Source: Rugalucina vietnamica (Eukaryota > Mollusca > Bivalvia > Lucinida > Lucinidae). Taken from it: DNA of 64,000 nt. The first letter of the stretch is position 1; each line of letters starts with the position of its first letter. Under the pieces are notes generated by a model. That model worked only from the letters and a program-made list of their open reading frames with translations. It did no database searches and had not been told where the DNA came from. The stretch covers positions 56,012,761 through 56,076,760 of the forward strand of contig OZ024869.1 in assembly GCA_964017185.1 (NCBI GenBank), written 5' to 3'. The translations under genes and the position numbers were made by a program. Shown here piece by piece: positions 24,462 through 34,969 of the stretch.

Positions 24462-25460
24462 CGTCGACCTGTCAACCTCCAAAATAAACATACCCTCGCA
24501 CGTCCATTGATCATATCCCTTTGGTCACCGGTCGATCTATGTTCTTGGACACATTAGCAGACATAAGATATATTTTCAATACACTATAGCGATTTAAAGG
24601 CTTCCATGGTGAATTAGTCTCGTCAAGTATGGAAACTCGCTGGTCGACATGTCTACGGATATACATACAAAGCGCATGAGCTGTAGGGTCTATCTTAATC
24701 GCGATTGACGAGTTTCATGATACTACATAAGTGATCGTAACAATCGTCCTACTGGTCACCTTATATATGGAGTATTCTCTTTATCTTATGCGCGTGCGCT
24801 GTGATCTCACCTCCGTCGACCTGTCGACCAGCAAAATTAACCAACACCCTCGCACACTGGCTTTTACCTGCTCTGTTAAGTCTTTCTGCATTATCAGTTC
24901 AACACATGCGCTGTGATCTCTCTTCCGTCGAGCTGTCGACCAGCAAAATATAACTAACTCCCACGCCAATTGGCCCTTTCCCTTTAGCCACCGGTAAATC
25001 TATGTTTTTGGACACATACCCAGACTTAAGTTGATATATGTTTATTATGATATTCGATTCAAAGGTGTTTTAAGGGTTAATTTTTCTCGAGTATGAAAAA
25101 ATCTGGTTGATGGGTCGATAGATATGCTTACAAAGCGCATGCGTTGTAAGGTCTATCTAAATCATGACAATGTTCAATAATTCATTCTGAGTGATGTAAA
25201 CAATCGTTCTATTGGTAACCACTTTCCGTAACATGGTTATATATTGAGTATCCATTCTGTTTTGTGTGTGTGTGTGTGTGTGTGTTGGGGGGGGGGGGTC
25301 TGGGGTGTCCCCCAGGCATTCCGCTGTGAAGCAATGCCTCCTCCATTAAACTTTACCAACATCTTTCTCTATGATTGCCTATGGTTTGCAAGCATGACCT
25401 GTCGACCACCAAAATAAACATACCCCACCCCCCTCACACACGCCCAATGATCAGCATTGA
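24462..25460 (+). repeat. Tandem repeat, unit about 465 bp, about 2.1 copies
   Basis: A CTGTCGACC/CTGTCAACC box followed by CAAAATA recurs at about 24467, 24932 and 25397, each about 465 bp apart. GGACACAT, the CAAAGCGCATG box and the CAATCGT block recur at the same spacing. A partial box is also duplicated at 24813. Between units lie a (TG)n tract (25262-25285) and a G run (25286-25299). Confidence 0.65.
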
Positions 25461-25499
25461 CCAAACCGCTAAAAGAAGCGGCAGAAACAAATATACGGA

Positions 25500-25800
25500 A
25501 CACATTTGGTCCTTGCAGAGAAAAGCAACATTTAAATCGGCTTTGAAATATCAATATTTCACAGATTTAACCTATCCACCAGCGCAAACTGCATTGTCTT
25601 CATTGTTATTAGTTTCTGCCTGATTAAAAGTTTCTCTTTTATGTGATATAAAGCCCTGAAATAAGGCTGCAGACTTGCTATTGGAGCTTAATATAAGCAA
25701 GGCAATCAGACATGTCATGTTAAGGATGAAACTTGGGGCTTTATATCCGAGAACAATTCTGCTTGTACTATTTCATACGAGACAATCATTTTACAGAAAC
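25500..25800 (-). repeat. Long modular repeat, copy H (inverted fragment)
   Basis: It is the reverse complement of the 17945-18200 and 13850-13990 block: ACCTATCCACCAGCGCAAAC, CTGCCTGATTAAAAG and AAGCAAGGCAATC. No gene is seen. Confidence 0.65.
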
Positions 25801-26038
25801 AAACGTCACGGCGATGCTTACAACTCCAGGATACATGGTCACGCACACCTTTGTGGGTTTAGCTGATGAATCTCGAAATCGTCTCCGTTTATATGGATTA
25901 TATAAGTTTAGATTTGCGATTTTTATTCTTGTAGAACTAACAAATAGAAACACATCATCGTTTTTTTTATGTTTTTTTTTTGCCTGTGCCTGTGTGGTAT
26001 TGGGAATTAAAAATAACAATGACGAGTTTCATTATTAG

Positions 26039-26480
26039 GGGAACGCGGTGCCTTAGTGGTAGACTAGGTACGAAGTAAATTGGTACTCAAGTCAATTCGT
26101 ACTCAAGTCAATTCGTACTCATTTTGGTCGTGTCGTACTCAACTGTCGGTCAGTTCAACATTTAGCCAACTCGTACTCATTTTGGCCAATTCATACTCAT
26201 AATGGTACTCATATTAATTAATATTTTTACAACATTCGCTTTTTTCATGTAAATGAATGAATGAATGAATAAATGTTTTATTGTTTTATCCAGTTTATTT
26301 TCATTTCAACCGCCCCTAGAGTTCATAGCTCCGAGTGCATTCCTTGTTCGTATTGGGGACATTGAAACCAAACTTACACAAACAAACATCAAAGTTGTCG
26401 AAATTGAGAACTGAGTCAATAGTTCGATGACATGAATTCCTCAACAAAGGTGCACAAGTTTGACATACGAAAACTACATG
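26039..26480. repeat. GTACTCA-motif cluster and (GAAT)n spacer
   Basis: 26079-26218 contains about eight copies of [GA]TACTCA separated by AGTCAATTC or TTTTGGCCAA. A tRNA-like A box (TGCCTTAGTGGTA) at 26050-26062 precedes it with no B box. A GAATGAAT run lies at 26253-26271. 26280-26480 has no recognisable gene. Confidence 0.5.
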
Positions 26481-26496
26481 GGGGAGATGAAAATTA

Positions 26497-26850
26497 ACGG
26501 ACGAAAATCAGTCACTGAAGGCTGTCAGTCGTAAAATCAAGGACGATATTATAGACTTAAAGTGTCGGTCGATGCGGGACAACATCCTGTTTTTCGGGAT
26601 ACGAGAGAGTGTCAGCAAGCCTATTGACACTGCATTTTGTACTATGGGTGCTACGGGCGGTCCTGATGACGTCTTCGGTGGTGCCATGGGTAGTTCTGCT
26701 CCCATGAAAGGATTATCCAATGCAGATAATTCGGTTGGCTCAACTCCCCACTTCTTTCGGTGGTCGAAACTGGTTAAGGTTGTGCGGAAAAGAGAAGAGA
26801 ACAATTTTCTATTAAACCGCGAGATTCCTCTGAATTCACATTTCCATTAA
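26497..26850 (+). pseudogene. LINE ORF1 coiled-coil remnant
   Basis: A short plus-strand frame reads SLKAVSRKIKDDIIDLKCRS then MRDNILFFGIRE. This resembles the coiled-coil to RRM junction of L1-type ORF1 proteins (the family pattern is a basic/hydrophobic helix followed by R-x-N-L-x-F-x-G-I-x-E). The similarity is lost after about 26640 and the rest to 26850 is not recognisable. It is short, with no start or partner ORF. Confidence 0.4.
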
Positions 26851-27183
26851 AGAGTCTCTATTATGCCTTTTATTCCACCAAAACCATTATTGAAGTTATT
26901 TCATTGGGGTTTCGCGACATTATAGAGCTTGCATCCCTCTGTTTGGTATTCATCAAATACAAAGCTTCCAACTATATCCTGCTTCATGGTCGACATATGG
27001 ATGTTTGTGTATAGGCACTCATGACCGTAGTATGGTAAAAAACTGATGATCTGCCAGGAACAAATTCTTCTAAGCAAATTCAACCCAACTATAAGCATTT
27101 GCATTCAGTTAGAGGTTTTCGAGATTCTTAAACTCGTGGTTATGCCCGTTGTCAAATACCTACACAAAATAGGTGAGTGTTAG

Positions 27184-27439
27184 TGTTATGTCCCATTGCA
27201 CCACTCATTCATTCGAGATTATCTATGGTGCGTAGCTTCTATAAATAGCACAGCTATTCGATACAATGTATCACATATGTACAATCTCTGACATACTGCG
27301 TCAGGGAGTCGACTCTTTGGCTCAATGGTTAGAGCATTGGATTTCTACCCCGGCGGTCGGGGTTCGAATCCCATCTGGGACGTGGGATTTTTTCAAGCTA
27401 TGCATCACTTCTTAGTTACGAATTTTCATATTCGTAAGA
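27184..27439 (+). repeat. TRIM-1 left LTR
   Basis: 256 bp, starting TGTTATG. A TATAAATA box lies at 27240-27247, and the tRNA-like module is at 27311-27384 with a T6 run at 27388-27393. It differs from the right LTR by a T/A near 27226 and a T/G in the T run. Confidence 0.92.
27311..27384 (+). promoter_or_regulatory. tRNA-like pol III promoter module in TRIM-1 left LTR
   Basis: A box TGGCTCAATGG (27318-27328) and B box GGTTCGAATCC (27361-27371) both match the pol III consensus. The D stem GCTC/GAGC is intact. In tRNA register the anticodon would be TCT (Arg), but the anticodon stem (TTGGA/CCCGG) and acceptor stem do not pair, so it is tRNA-derived and not a functional tRNA gene. A run of six T follows at 27388-27393, a plausible pol III terminator. 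Confidence 0.8.
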
Positions 27440-27457
27440 TGGGGGCTCGTCCGGGAT
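27440..27457 (+). promoter_or_regulatory. TRIM-1 primer-binding site (tRNA-Pro)
   Basis: TGGGGGCTCGTCCGGGAT directly abuts the left LTR. It is complementary to the conserved 3' end of tRNA-Pro including the added CCA. Minus-strand DNA synthesis would start here. Confidence 0.9.
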
Positions 27458-27532
27458 GGACCATTTGAGTCATTTAGTCATTATAATGACATTCTCGTAA
27501 TCATAAATGATTACTTCCTCGAAATGGGTGTG

Positions 27533-27788
27533 TGTTATGTCCCATTGCACCACTCATTCATTCGAGATTATCTAAGGTGCGTAGCTTCTATAAATAGCAC
27601 AGCTATTCGATACAATGTATCACATATGTACAATCTCTGACATACTGCGTCAGGGAGTCGACTCTTTGGCTCAATGGTTAGAGCATTGGATTTCTACCCC
27701 GGCGGTCGGGGTTCGAATCCCATCTGGGACGTGGGATTTGTTCAAGCTATGCATCACTTCTTAGTTACGAATTTTCATATTCGTAAGA
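27533..27788 (+). repeat. TRIM-1 right LTR
   Basis: 256 bp, two mismatches to the left LTR. The tRNA-like A box (27667-27677) and B box (27710-27720) are unchanged, but the T6 run is broken to TTTGTT (27737-27742). The GAAATGGGTGTG sequence just upstream is a weak polypurine tract. Confidence 0.92.
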
Positions 27789-29789
27789 GTTAGTATTAAA
27801 ACAAAGGACGCCACATGGCTTTATTTAGTCAGGTAGTGAGTCTGTAGGTATTGCCATTACGGAAACAATGTTAATGTGTTTCAATTTTGACATATAAAAC
27901 ATAGTCGAGACGATTATAATTTATAAATAATTTATTCTTATGAATTATAATAATGATCGCGATTGTGCTGGCGTTGTTTTATGAACTCAACACCCCGCAA
28001 ACAGCTAAGGTCATACCGATACGAAACATCTGTTCAAAATTTCATTTGTTAGACAGTAGACATTAAGATCAAACAAGAACAAAGCGGCATCCATTACCGA
28101 GTGGTTAAAATATTTCACAATGCTTTGAGCTCCATGCCTGTTCTAATGGCTTGTTAAGATATTTTTTGTTTGAACTGATGCTTAACGTCCCAGCAAAAGC
28201 TATGGTCATGTCGGGCCATTGACTCCATTTTATGGGACTTTTACCCCAAAATCAGATGCCATGACATCCATAAAGTGCTTCAATTATAACCATCCAAGTA
28301 AGCCACTAAGGCTTATATTATATTGATGGTTTGATATGAACCAATTTTCTTGAGTAAGAAGATGGTCAGTCACTAGCGTAGAAGCTTTGCCTCGAGGCAC
28401 ACAGCCCATCTATTTCTTTAGGCCCCAATGTTCGAGGCCAATATTCCCAACCGACCACCCTAAGTTGCGTGTTTGAATAAATTTGATTGGATATGATGTT
28501 TTTCAGTGTACACCCTTATTTTTCCTACTTTGTACTTAGCTGAGTGATTAAATAATAATACTAAATAATAATTGTGATAATAATACTGATAATTAATAAA
28601 ATTATGATGAAATCATTTTAAGAAACTGTAGAATAAAAATAATTGTTAGATCCTTTGGAAGCAGTAGAACTTGCTCGCCTCACCATTTATTTACGGGGGT
28701 TTCTTAAGTCACAAGGGTTTGTATTAACAAAGTCATTTGACATTTGCATAAGATGTCAGCTGGTATGTCAGATTAACGAACTGTTTAGAAAATGACGTAT
28801 TTGTGCTGTAATCAGATAATATTAAATGGACTCAATTGGAAAAGGCAATTCAAGGACAAAAGAATGATTATTTTTCTTATAGCTCGGCAAATAGGTCACT
28901 GTATGGGCGTTACCTCATGAATACGTTATTGGGTATGGTCTACCTTTGACTTGGGTAAGAACTAAAGGTGTACAGTTAAAAGATTCAACTCACATGTTTT
29001 CCGTTACAAAATAAGAATGAAATTCGAGTTTGTCTAATTCACTGGATTGGACAAAATACAGGTAGCTGATTTCTAACGGTAAATATGTGACAGCGGTCCA
29101 GGCTGACTGAGTTCGATTTTCCTATAAACCCCCTACTTGAACAGATGGACTAGCCGACCACGCCCAGATATGAATATTTAAGTTGACGCCCATACAGTGA
29201 CCCATTTGCCGAGCTATACCGATATGCTGAAATACAAATTGGATTTAGGGTATTGGCATTCGAGTGACCCGCTGTCTTCGGTTTCATTGTCGCTTAAAAT
29301 ATAGTATCGAAGTGGTAAGGTAGATAGTGCTTAAAAATATAACACTTGTAGTTTTTTCTGAAATCCATTTAACGTGATTTTCTCTGAGAGTTTTTTTGTG
29401 CAATGTGAATTCAGCTTAAGTCTAAGTTTCTAAACACTAAAATATTGATCATTCAAAAGATATTCATTATGTCTGTTCGTCTCGGAGATGGAAGCAATTC
29501 AGAATCTAATAACCTAAATGTTGTCATCTCAGTCTATGATTCCTGGATTTCCTTTGGATTGTGTTTTCAGAATATCTAATGCTACCCATCTGATTCATTT
29601 AACCTGAGTAATAGCGTCATTCACGGATTAAAAATATAAACTTTTTCCATAGCAATAAAAGTAACCGCATGCTTGCTTTACACTTACAGAAATAGAACTT
29701 TTTTTTTCTTCTTCTCCGCGTCATTGAAATTGGTTCGACGCACAAACTATGAGTAGAGTGTACAAACAGAAAATTCAATGCAAAGAACA

Positions 29790-30022
29790 TACCAACGTGA
29801 ACATTGCCATTTGATATGTAGATTGTTCCTAAATTGTAAAAAATGAAAATTTCAGTTGGAAATTTTGATATTTTTCTTATTTTTGCGGGGCGGTTCTAAC
29901 GTGTACTCACAATCTATGTTTTGGAGCAACTATAAGAAAAATAGGTTTTTCTCGTGCATACCCCAGTTTTATTAAAACAAAGTGGGGTTTAAGCGGTAAT
30001 GCATTACACGGACATGTTTTCC
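29790..30022. mobile_element. Palindromic MITE family P, copy 3 (left arm deleted)
   Basis: The right arm is complete: GCGGTTCTAACGTG, CTCACAATCTATGTTTTGGAGC and the terminus ACACGGACATGTTTTCC. The left arm survives only as TTTTTCTTATTTTTG directly joined to the loop-proximal sequence. Confidence 0.7.
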
Positions 30023-30906
30023 TTATAATCAGCTCTGCATCTCTTAACTGCCTCTGCACATCTGAATAAAATCAGTTTTGACTTGTTTGTGATTAAGTTG
30101 ACTGGGATTGCCTTACCCATGAAGTTCCTAGGCCAAGACTCGCTTATTGTAGGGGAAATTAAGGTGACGATGTGTTGCAAATAGAAATGCACACTTCAAA
30201 CAAGGTAGATTGTGAAATCAGGAAGCGTTGCACATATAGCGGTAAACCACCCTTTGTGAGTGAGCATGCTTTTCCACTGACTTGGCTTAGGTGTTGCTTG
30301 TCTCGATTATACGTTACAAATCGGTAGGACTTCCATTATTATATATGGGCTTCTTCAGATCTAAATTAATGAGTTTGTTAACGTTACAATGATGGTCAAA
30401 GAGATCAATTTTCTTCTAATCAGCGAGGAACATCTGAATTCCTATTCGCATAAAAGCGTCTCGAGCTTGCCTTTTATTTCATTAGAGTAATAATTGAAGT
30501 GTTAACACTGGTCTTCTAGACATGATTACAGACCACGCACCCCTGATAAGTTTTATCAAATACACAGCTTCAACAATATCGGCTTCTTTATAGTTCATGG
30601 TCGACATATGGACCCACTGATGACCGTATTATTGTCAAAACAAAGTGCATTTTCTTTAAAGAAAAATGTTGATCTGCCAGCGAGTATACAATTATGAGGA
30701 CATTTTCTTCTATGCAAAGTAAACTATAGTGCCACTTTGAGCCTTTTCTTATTTTCAGAGTTATTAGTCTTGTAATTCAATTGTCTTTAACTCCCGGTTA
30801 TGCCCGTTATCAAATCTACGTAACAATAAATAATGGAGGCAACATGGATTCTCTGATAGCATTGCCGTTACGAAAAAAAATGCTCAGAAAAGCATTTCAC
30901 TAAATA

Positions 30907-32298
30907 TACTGAAAATCAAAAATCTTGCACCCCCTCTGTTATTACATACTTTTTTTTTGTAATAAACTTGAATTTTATTATTTCTAATATTATTTTAGGT
31001 TACTACCAATATCAACTTTTTGACTTTGAGGGAAATTCAAGAGCGTGGATGATAATGCAAATTTTTCAGACAAAAAGTAAAATTGCAAGTTTTTGGGAAA
31101 AAGAAGGTTACCAATAGAAATTTTCAATGAGGTTTCATTGTACATGTGATCTTTATAGTGTCAGTGTTGCATGTAAAAAAAATAGAAATTTCGTGAAAAT
31201 TTAGTTTTTACAAAATTTTGAAAATTTGCGGAAAATTAATTGGTGGTTTTGAATTTTTTCTTTAAAAAGCGAAGAATACAACGAAAATGCATTCTAAGGT
31301 TAAGACAGATTAGTACATGCCCCACATAACTGGTTTGGCAAGGTTCATGAACAAAAGTCAAATCCGTTTGCTGTACTTCCGGTTTGGGTGCAAGAATTTT
31401 TATTTTTGATTTTCCAAGACCTGTTTCCTTATTGTTCGATTTTTTATGGACCATTTTAATGGGTGGGCGTTGTACAGCTTGTCTAAAACACTAAATTGAT
31501 AGGAACAATGCAAACTGTCCCCTCCAAGCAGCGTAAAATTGGTGCTTCATTTGGTCCAGTTAGATTGTGTTTTAAAACTCTACGAAATAATGCACCACCA
31601 ACTTTACGCTGCTTTGCTGGGACAATTCGCTATGTTCCTAACAAATTATTGTATGGGACAAGTTGTTCTCAGTACAATGGCACATAAAAACCGAAACCTA
31701 ACAAATTATTGTATGGAACAAGTTGTTCTCAAATCAGTACAATGACACATAAAAACCGAAACAAATACTGAATGGTAGTTGTAAAATCAAAATTAAAAAT
31801 TCTTGTATTCAACCGGAAGTACAGAATTCGGATACGACTTATGTTTATGAAACACACAGAAACAGTCATTCGGGACATGCGCTTATCTGCCATAACCATA
31901 GAATGCATTGGTCTTTGTAACCTCTGTTTTTTAAAGACCATTTTCAAAAACACTGGTTAATTTTCCGAAAAATGCCTATTTACAAAAAATTTGTAAAAAT
32001 ACAAATTAGATAAAATTAAAAATGTTGTGTTGTTTTTCTGATACTGACATTACATAGATCACATGCACAATCAAAAATTAGTCAAAAAATTAATTGGTAA
32101 TCAATTTTCCAAAAATGTGCAATTTGACACTTTTTGATCCAAAAATTTTGCATTATCATCAACATTCTTAAGTTTTCTGCAAAGTCAAAGATTTGATATT
32201 GGAACTGACCAAAAATAACATTAGAAATAAAAATAATTCTAGTTGATAATAAAACTTACCAAAAGCTGGGTGGTGTAAGACTATCGCTTTTCAGTGTA
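30907..32298. mobile_element. Fold-back element with about 500-600-bp inverted arms
   Basis: The ends TACTGAAAATC (30907) and CTTTTCAGTGTA (32298) are inverted. Left-arm blocks (ATTATTTTAGGTTACTACC, CATTGTACATGTGATCT, CTGTACTTCCGGTTTGGGTG, CAAGAATTTTTATTTTTG) recur inverted to the right (near 32206, 32058, 31810, 31786). The centre holds an inner inverted repeat (AAGCAGCGTAAAATTGGTG against CACCAACTTTACGCTGCTTT, 31526-31614). It also holds a tandem duplication of about 60-65 bp starting CTAACAAATTATTGTATGG at 31638 and 31698. It shares its ends with the MITE at 2936. No transposase was found. Confidence 0.75.
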
Positions 32299-32802
32299 TT
32301 ATACATGTAATTGTATGATAATGATCGCGATAGTGTTGGTGTTGTTTTATGGAGGTAACAGTCCACCAACAGCTCAGGTCATTTGGAGATGGAACATATG
32401 TTCTAAGTTTGATGCAGGGCTATTGCTGAGCGATAAAAATCATTCAATCATTACAATGTTGTGAGCTCGATCCTTGTACTTGAGTAATTTTCCCATGGTA
32501 CTCCTGGTTTTGCTTTACTGAGTCATTTGTAACAATTTGAGTGAATGCCAATAATAATGGATTTAATAATAATAATAATAATAATAAACGATATAAATCA
32601 TGGTGAAATCATTATTTTAGAAATGTTGACCTTGTCATTTCCTGAAAATGTTGACCCCGACATTTGTTCAAGGGGGTTATAAATGTCAAGGTAAAGATAT
32701 AAAAACAAATTCATCCGACTTTTTCAAAATCTGTCAAGCTTGTATCAGATTAACAAAGTGGCTCAAACATGGCCACACCACTGCTACTGTAATCAATAAC
32801 AT

Positions 32803-32962
32803 TGTGACGGGATAGCCTCCCTTGGAAATATGCCAATTTCAAACTCGAGACTTTGTGAATCGAGTAAGTGATGGGTATATAGCGCAGTAAACCACCCTTG
32901 GTGGATGAGCATGCTTTTCAACCGACGGGGTTTGCTGTGGCTTGGCTCGGCTGTTCGTTACA
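32803..32962 (+). repeat. TRIM-2 left LTR
   Basis: 160 bp, TG...CA. GGTATATAGCGC near 32874 could serve as a TATA-type element. It is followed by TTT before TGG of the primer-binding site at 32965. Confidence 0.9.
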
Positions 32963-33067
32963 TTTGGTGGCAGCGGTGGGATAATGACAACTGCCAGAAC
33001 GGAGTTGTCTTGCCCATGTAGTCCCCAGGCCAAGACTCGGGACGAGTCTTCTCGGAGGGGGAAGAAA

Positions 33068-33227
33068 TGTGACGGGATAGCCTCCCTTGGAAATATGCAA
33101 ATTTCAAACTCGAGACTTTGTGAATCGAGTAAGTGTTGGGTATATAGCGCAGTAAACCACCCTTGGTGGATGAGCATGCTTTTCCACCGACGGGGTTTGC
33201 TGTGACTTGGCTCGGCTGTTCGTTACA
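33068..33227 (+). repeat. TRIM-2 right LTR
   Basis: 160 bp, about 97% identical to the left LTR, and preceded by the polypurine tract. Confidence 0.9.
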
Positions 33228-34057
33228 ACATTAAATGGGCCCATGTGGAAACGATAATTCAAGGAAAAATTGATTTTTTTTTACAAATATGCTAGCATAC
33301 AAAATAGATTAAGGAGATTGGACACATTTCATTTGATAGTCCGCTGTTTATATTGCAAAGTTTCGTTTACCAGACATGTTGATAACATTTCGATTCTATT
33401 GTCAAACTAAAATACAACACTTTCTCTTGAAACCATTTAATCTAACATGATATTCTCTGATAGTATTTTGCTCATGCGAATTCGGTTTACGGCCAAATGC
33501 TGCATACATGATGTAAAATATCAATGCAAGATGTATCCTGTTGCACTTTTTTAAGGTCGGCGACAAGTTTACGCCCTTTGGCTTCTTTAGTACGCAAATA
33601 TACCGCGAGTTATTATGCGATTCTACCTAGCCTCTGATTAAAATCTCTAGCAACCTAATGAAAGCAGATTAACCATCATAAAAAGGATAGTTTTAATTAG
33701 GCGGAAATTCATAACAAAGCCGACGGTTCGTATGTGTCTGATGCGAGACTTCAGAAATGTCTAGCCTATAATTTCTATCATACAGTATATGATGCACAAG
33801 CCAGAGCATTGCTTTTAATGCTTTCAGTTTATGGGCTTTTAATGAGAAAGTAAATAGAATGGCCAGTACGCCAAGGGAAGCCTGACATGGTAGAGCAAAT
33901 AAACTGCGGAATCATTATACATAAACCAACTTTAAATGACATTGGAGATATTGAACTTCGGCAATTTCAACAATGCAATTTCAGATCTGTTGAAACTTGA
34001 AATGTATCACATGCCTGTTCAACGACCATTTCAGCGTATGCTGCAATCGGTGTTTAA

Positions 34058-34965
34058 GGATGTTCGCTGCAAACATTTGACATTACAAAACTTCCGGTTT
34101 TTCTTTTGTTGAATATCTCGTAAACGGTTGCAGATATTTTCATAATATTTTATATTTGGATACGTATTGATGATATGCATTGAATGAGCCATGAAAATTG
34201 TCAGTCTAAGGAACTTCATTTTTTTCACCCCATTTTCTGCAACTTTTCAGAAAATTTTAGCTGTCTGTAAAATTTAGGGTGTAGGTTAGATTAAACATGA
34301 TTAAACGCATCTTCAAATCAATTGTACTAGTTCGATGTTTATTCTATCAGCAGTATATGTGTACATGGTCTTCTAAGACAGTCTTTCTGTCTTTGGTGCG
34401 CTAGTTTTAAAATTCTGGGTGGTTTTATTAAATAGGCTTTAAGAAACAAAATGGTTGGTTCTCTCTTATATGCATACTACCCTATAAATTTCTTTCTTTT
34501 ATTCGAACAATTATAAGAAGTTCTATGTTGTGTGAAAACAACAAGAAAAAGTTTGAATCTACAAACATAGGCTTGGCACATTTCAAAATATTAATTTTTT
34601 GGACTTTTCCAGTATGGGGGTAGGGTTGGAAAACGACTCGTAAAAGTTTTTCATCTGCTTCAAGTTGCAAATTTTTCTATGCTTTTTCTCCGAAATGGTC
34701 TTCATGACGTAAATATTATAACTTTTGAAAGCAATCTAGGCGTATTTTTGTTAAAGATAGGAATGTTTCAAAGAATTGAAAATTAAATTAATTTTACTTA
34801 ATTTAAAACATGGTGTTCAGAGGTCTCATTCACAGGCCTGTAGCTTGAAAAAATGCACACTACCCTATACTTATTTTGTTTTCAAATGCCTTGTGTTGTA
34901 GTTTGGAATAAAAAAAGAGTGGTTAGAAAAATGTTTGAATACTTTTTCATTGGCAGCGAACATCC
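34058..34965. mobile_element. TTAA-flanked non-autonomous DNA transposon
   Basis: The ends GGATGTTCGCTGC and GCAGCGAACATCC are inverted and flanked by TTAA (34054-34057 and 34966-34969). The body is 908 bp, AT-rich and lacks any transposase. TTAA targets are used by piggyBac and Kolobok elements; the ends do not start CCC, so I lean to Kolobok-like, at low confidence. Confidence 0.7.
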
Positions 34966-34969
34966 TTAA

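Larger units (their letters stand above)
27184..27788 (+). mobile_element. TRIM-1: miniature LTR retrotransposon with tRNA-like sequence in each LTR
   Basis: Two 256-bp direct repeats (27184-27439 and 27533-27788) differ at only two positions and enclose 93 bp. The 5-bp duplication GTTAG lies at 27179-27183 and 27789-27793. TGGGGGCTCGTCCGGGAT, at 27440, starts at the first base after LTR 1; it is an 18-base match to the complement of the tRNA-Pro 3' end, as used by murine leukaemia virus. There is no coding capacity, so it would need proteins in trans. The insertion interrupts copy D of the modular repeat. The LTRs start TG but end GA rather than the usual CA. The near-identity of the LTRs implies a young insertion. 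Confidence 0.93.
26811..29640 (-). repeat. Long modular repeat, copy D (inverted, hosts TRIM-1)
   Basis: Blocks of copies A and B run here in reverse. GGTTATGCCCGTTGTCAAATACC (27139) is the inverse of 10665-10690, GCCACATGGCTTTATTTAGTC (27810) of 10595-10618, the 28750-28880 block of 10035-10170, and 29470-29580 of 8680-8790. The segment 28160-28460 is an additional repeat shared with 23950-24120. TRIM-1 splits it. No gene is seen. Confidence 0.7.
32803..33227 (+). mobile_element. TRIM-2: miniature LTR retrotransposon, tRNA-Leu primed
   Basis: Two 160-bp LTRs (32803-32962 and 33068-33227), TGTGACGG...GTTACA, differ at about four positions and enclose 105 bp. They are flanked by ACAT (32799-32802 and 33228-33231). 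TGGTGGCAGCGGTGGGAT (32965-32982), three bases after the left LTR, is an 18-base match to the complement of the tRNA-Leu 3' end. GGAGGGGGAAGAAA (33054-33067) directly before the right LTR is a good polypurine tract. There is no coding capacity. It is inserted into copy E of the modular repeat. Confidence 0.93.
30360..33950 (-). repeat. Long modular repeat, copy E (inverted; hosts fold-back element and TRIM-2)
   Basis: CCCGGTTATGCCCGTTATCAAAT (30792) is the inverse of 10664-10690. GATAATGATCGCGATAGTG (32318) matches copy D at 27951. 33240-33420 is the inverse of 9945-10110 and 33590-33930 of 9090-9440. The fold-back at 30907-32298 and TRIM-2 at 32803-33227 sit at points where copy D has none. 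32345-32500 resembles the decayed SINE of copy A. 30020-30360 shows no gene. Confidence 0.7.

Noticed and set aside
27311..27384. A functional tRNA-Arg(TCT) gene
   Set aside because: The A and B boxes and D stem are good, but the anticodon stem and acceptor stem do not pair, and an identical copy sits in the other LTR.
32803..33227. A simple 265-bp tandem duplication
   Set aside because: The ACAT duplication, primer site after the first repeat and polypurine tract before the second fit an LTR element instead.
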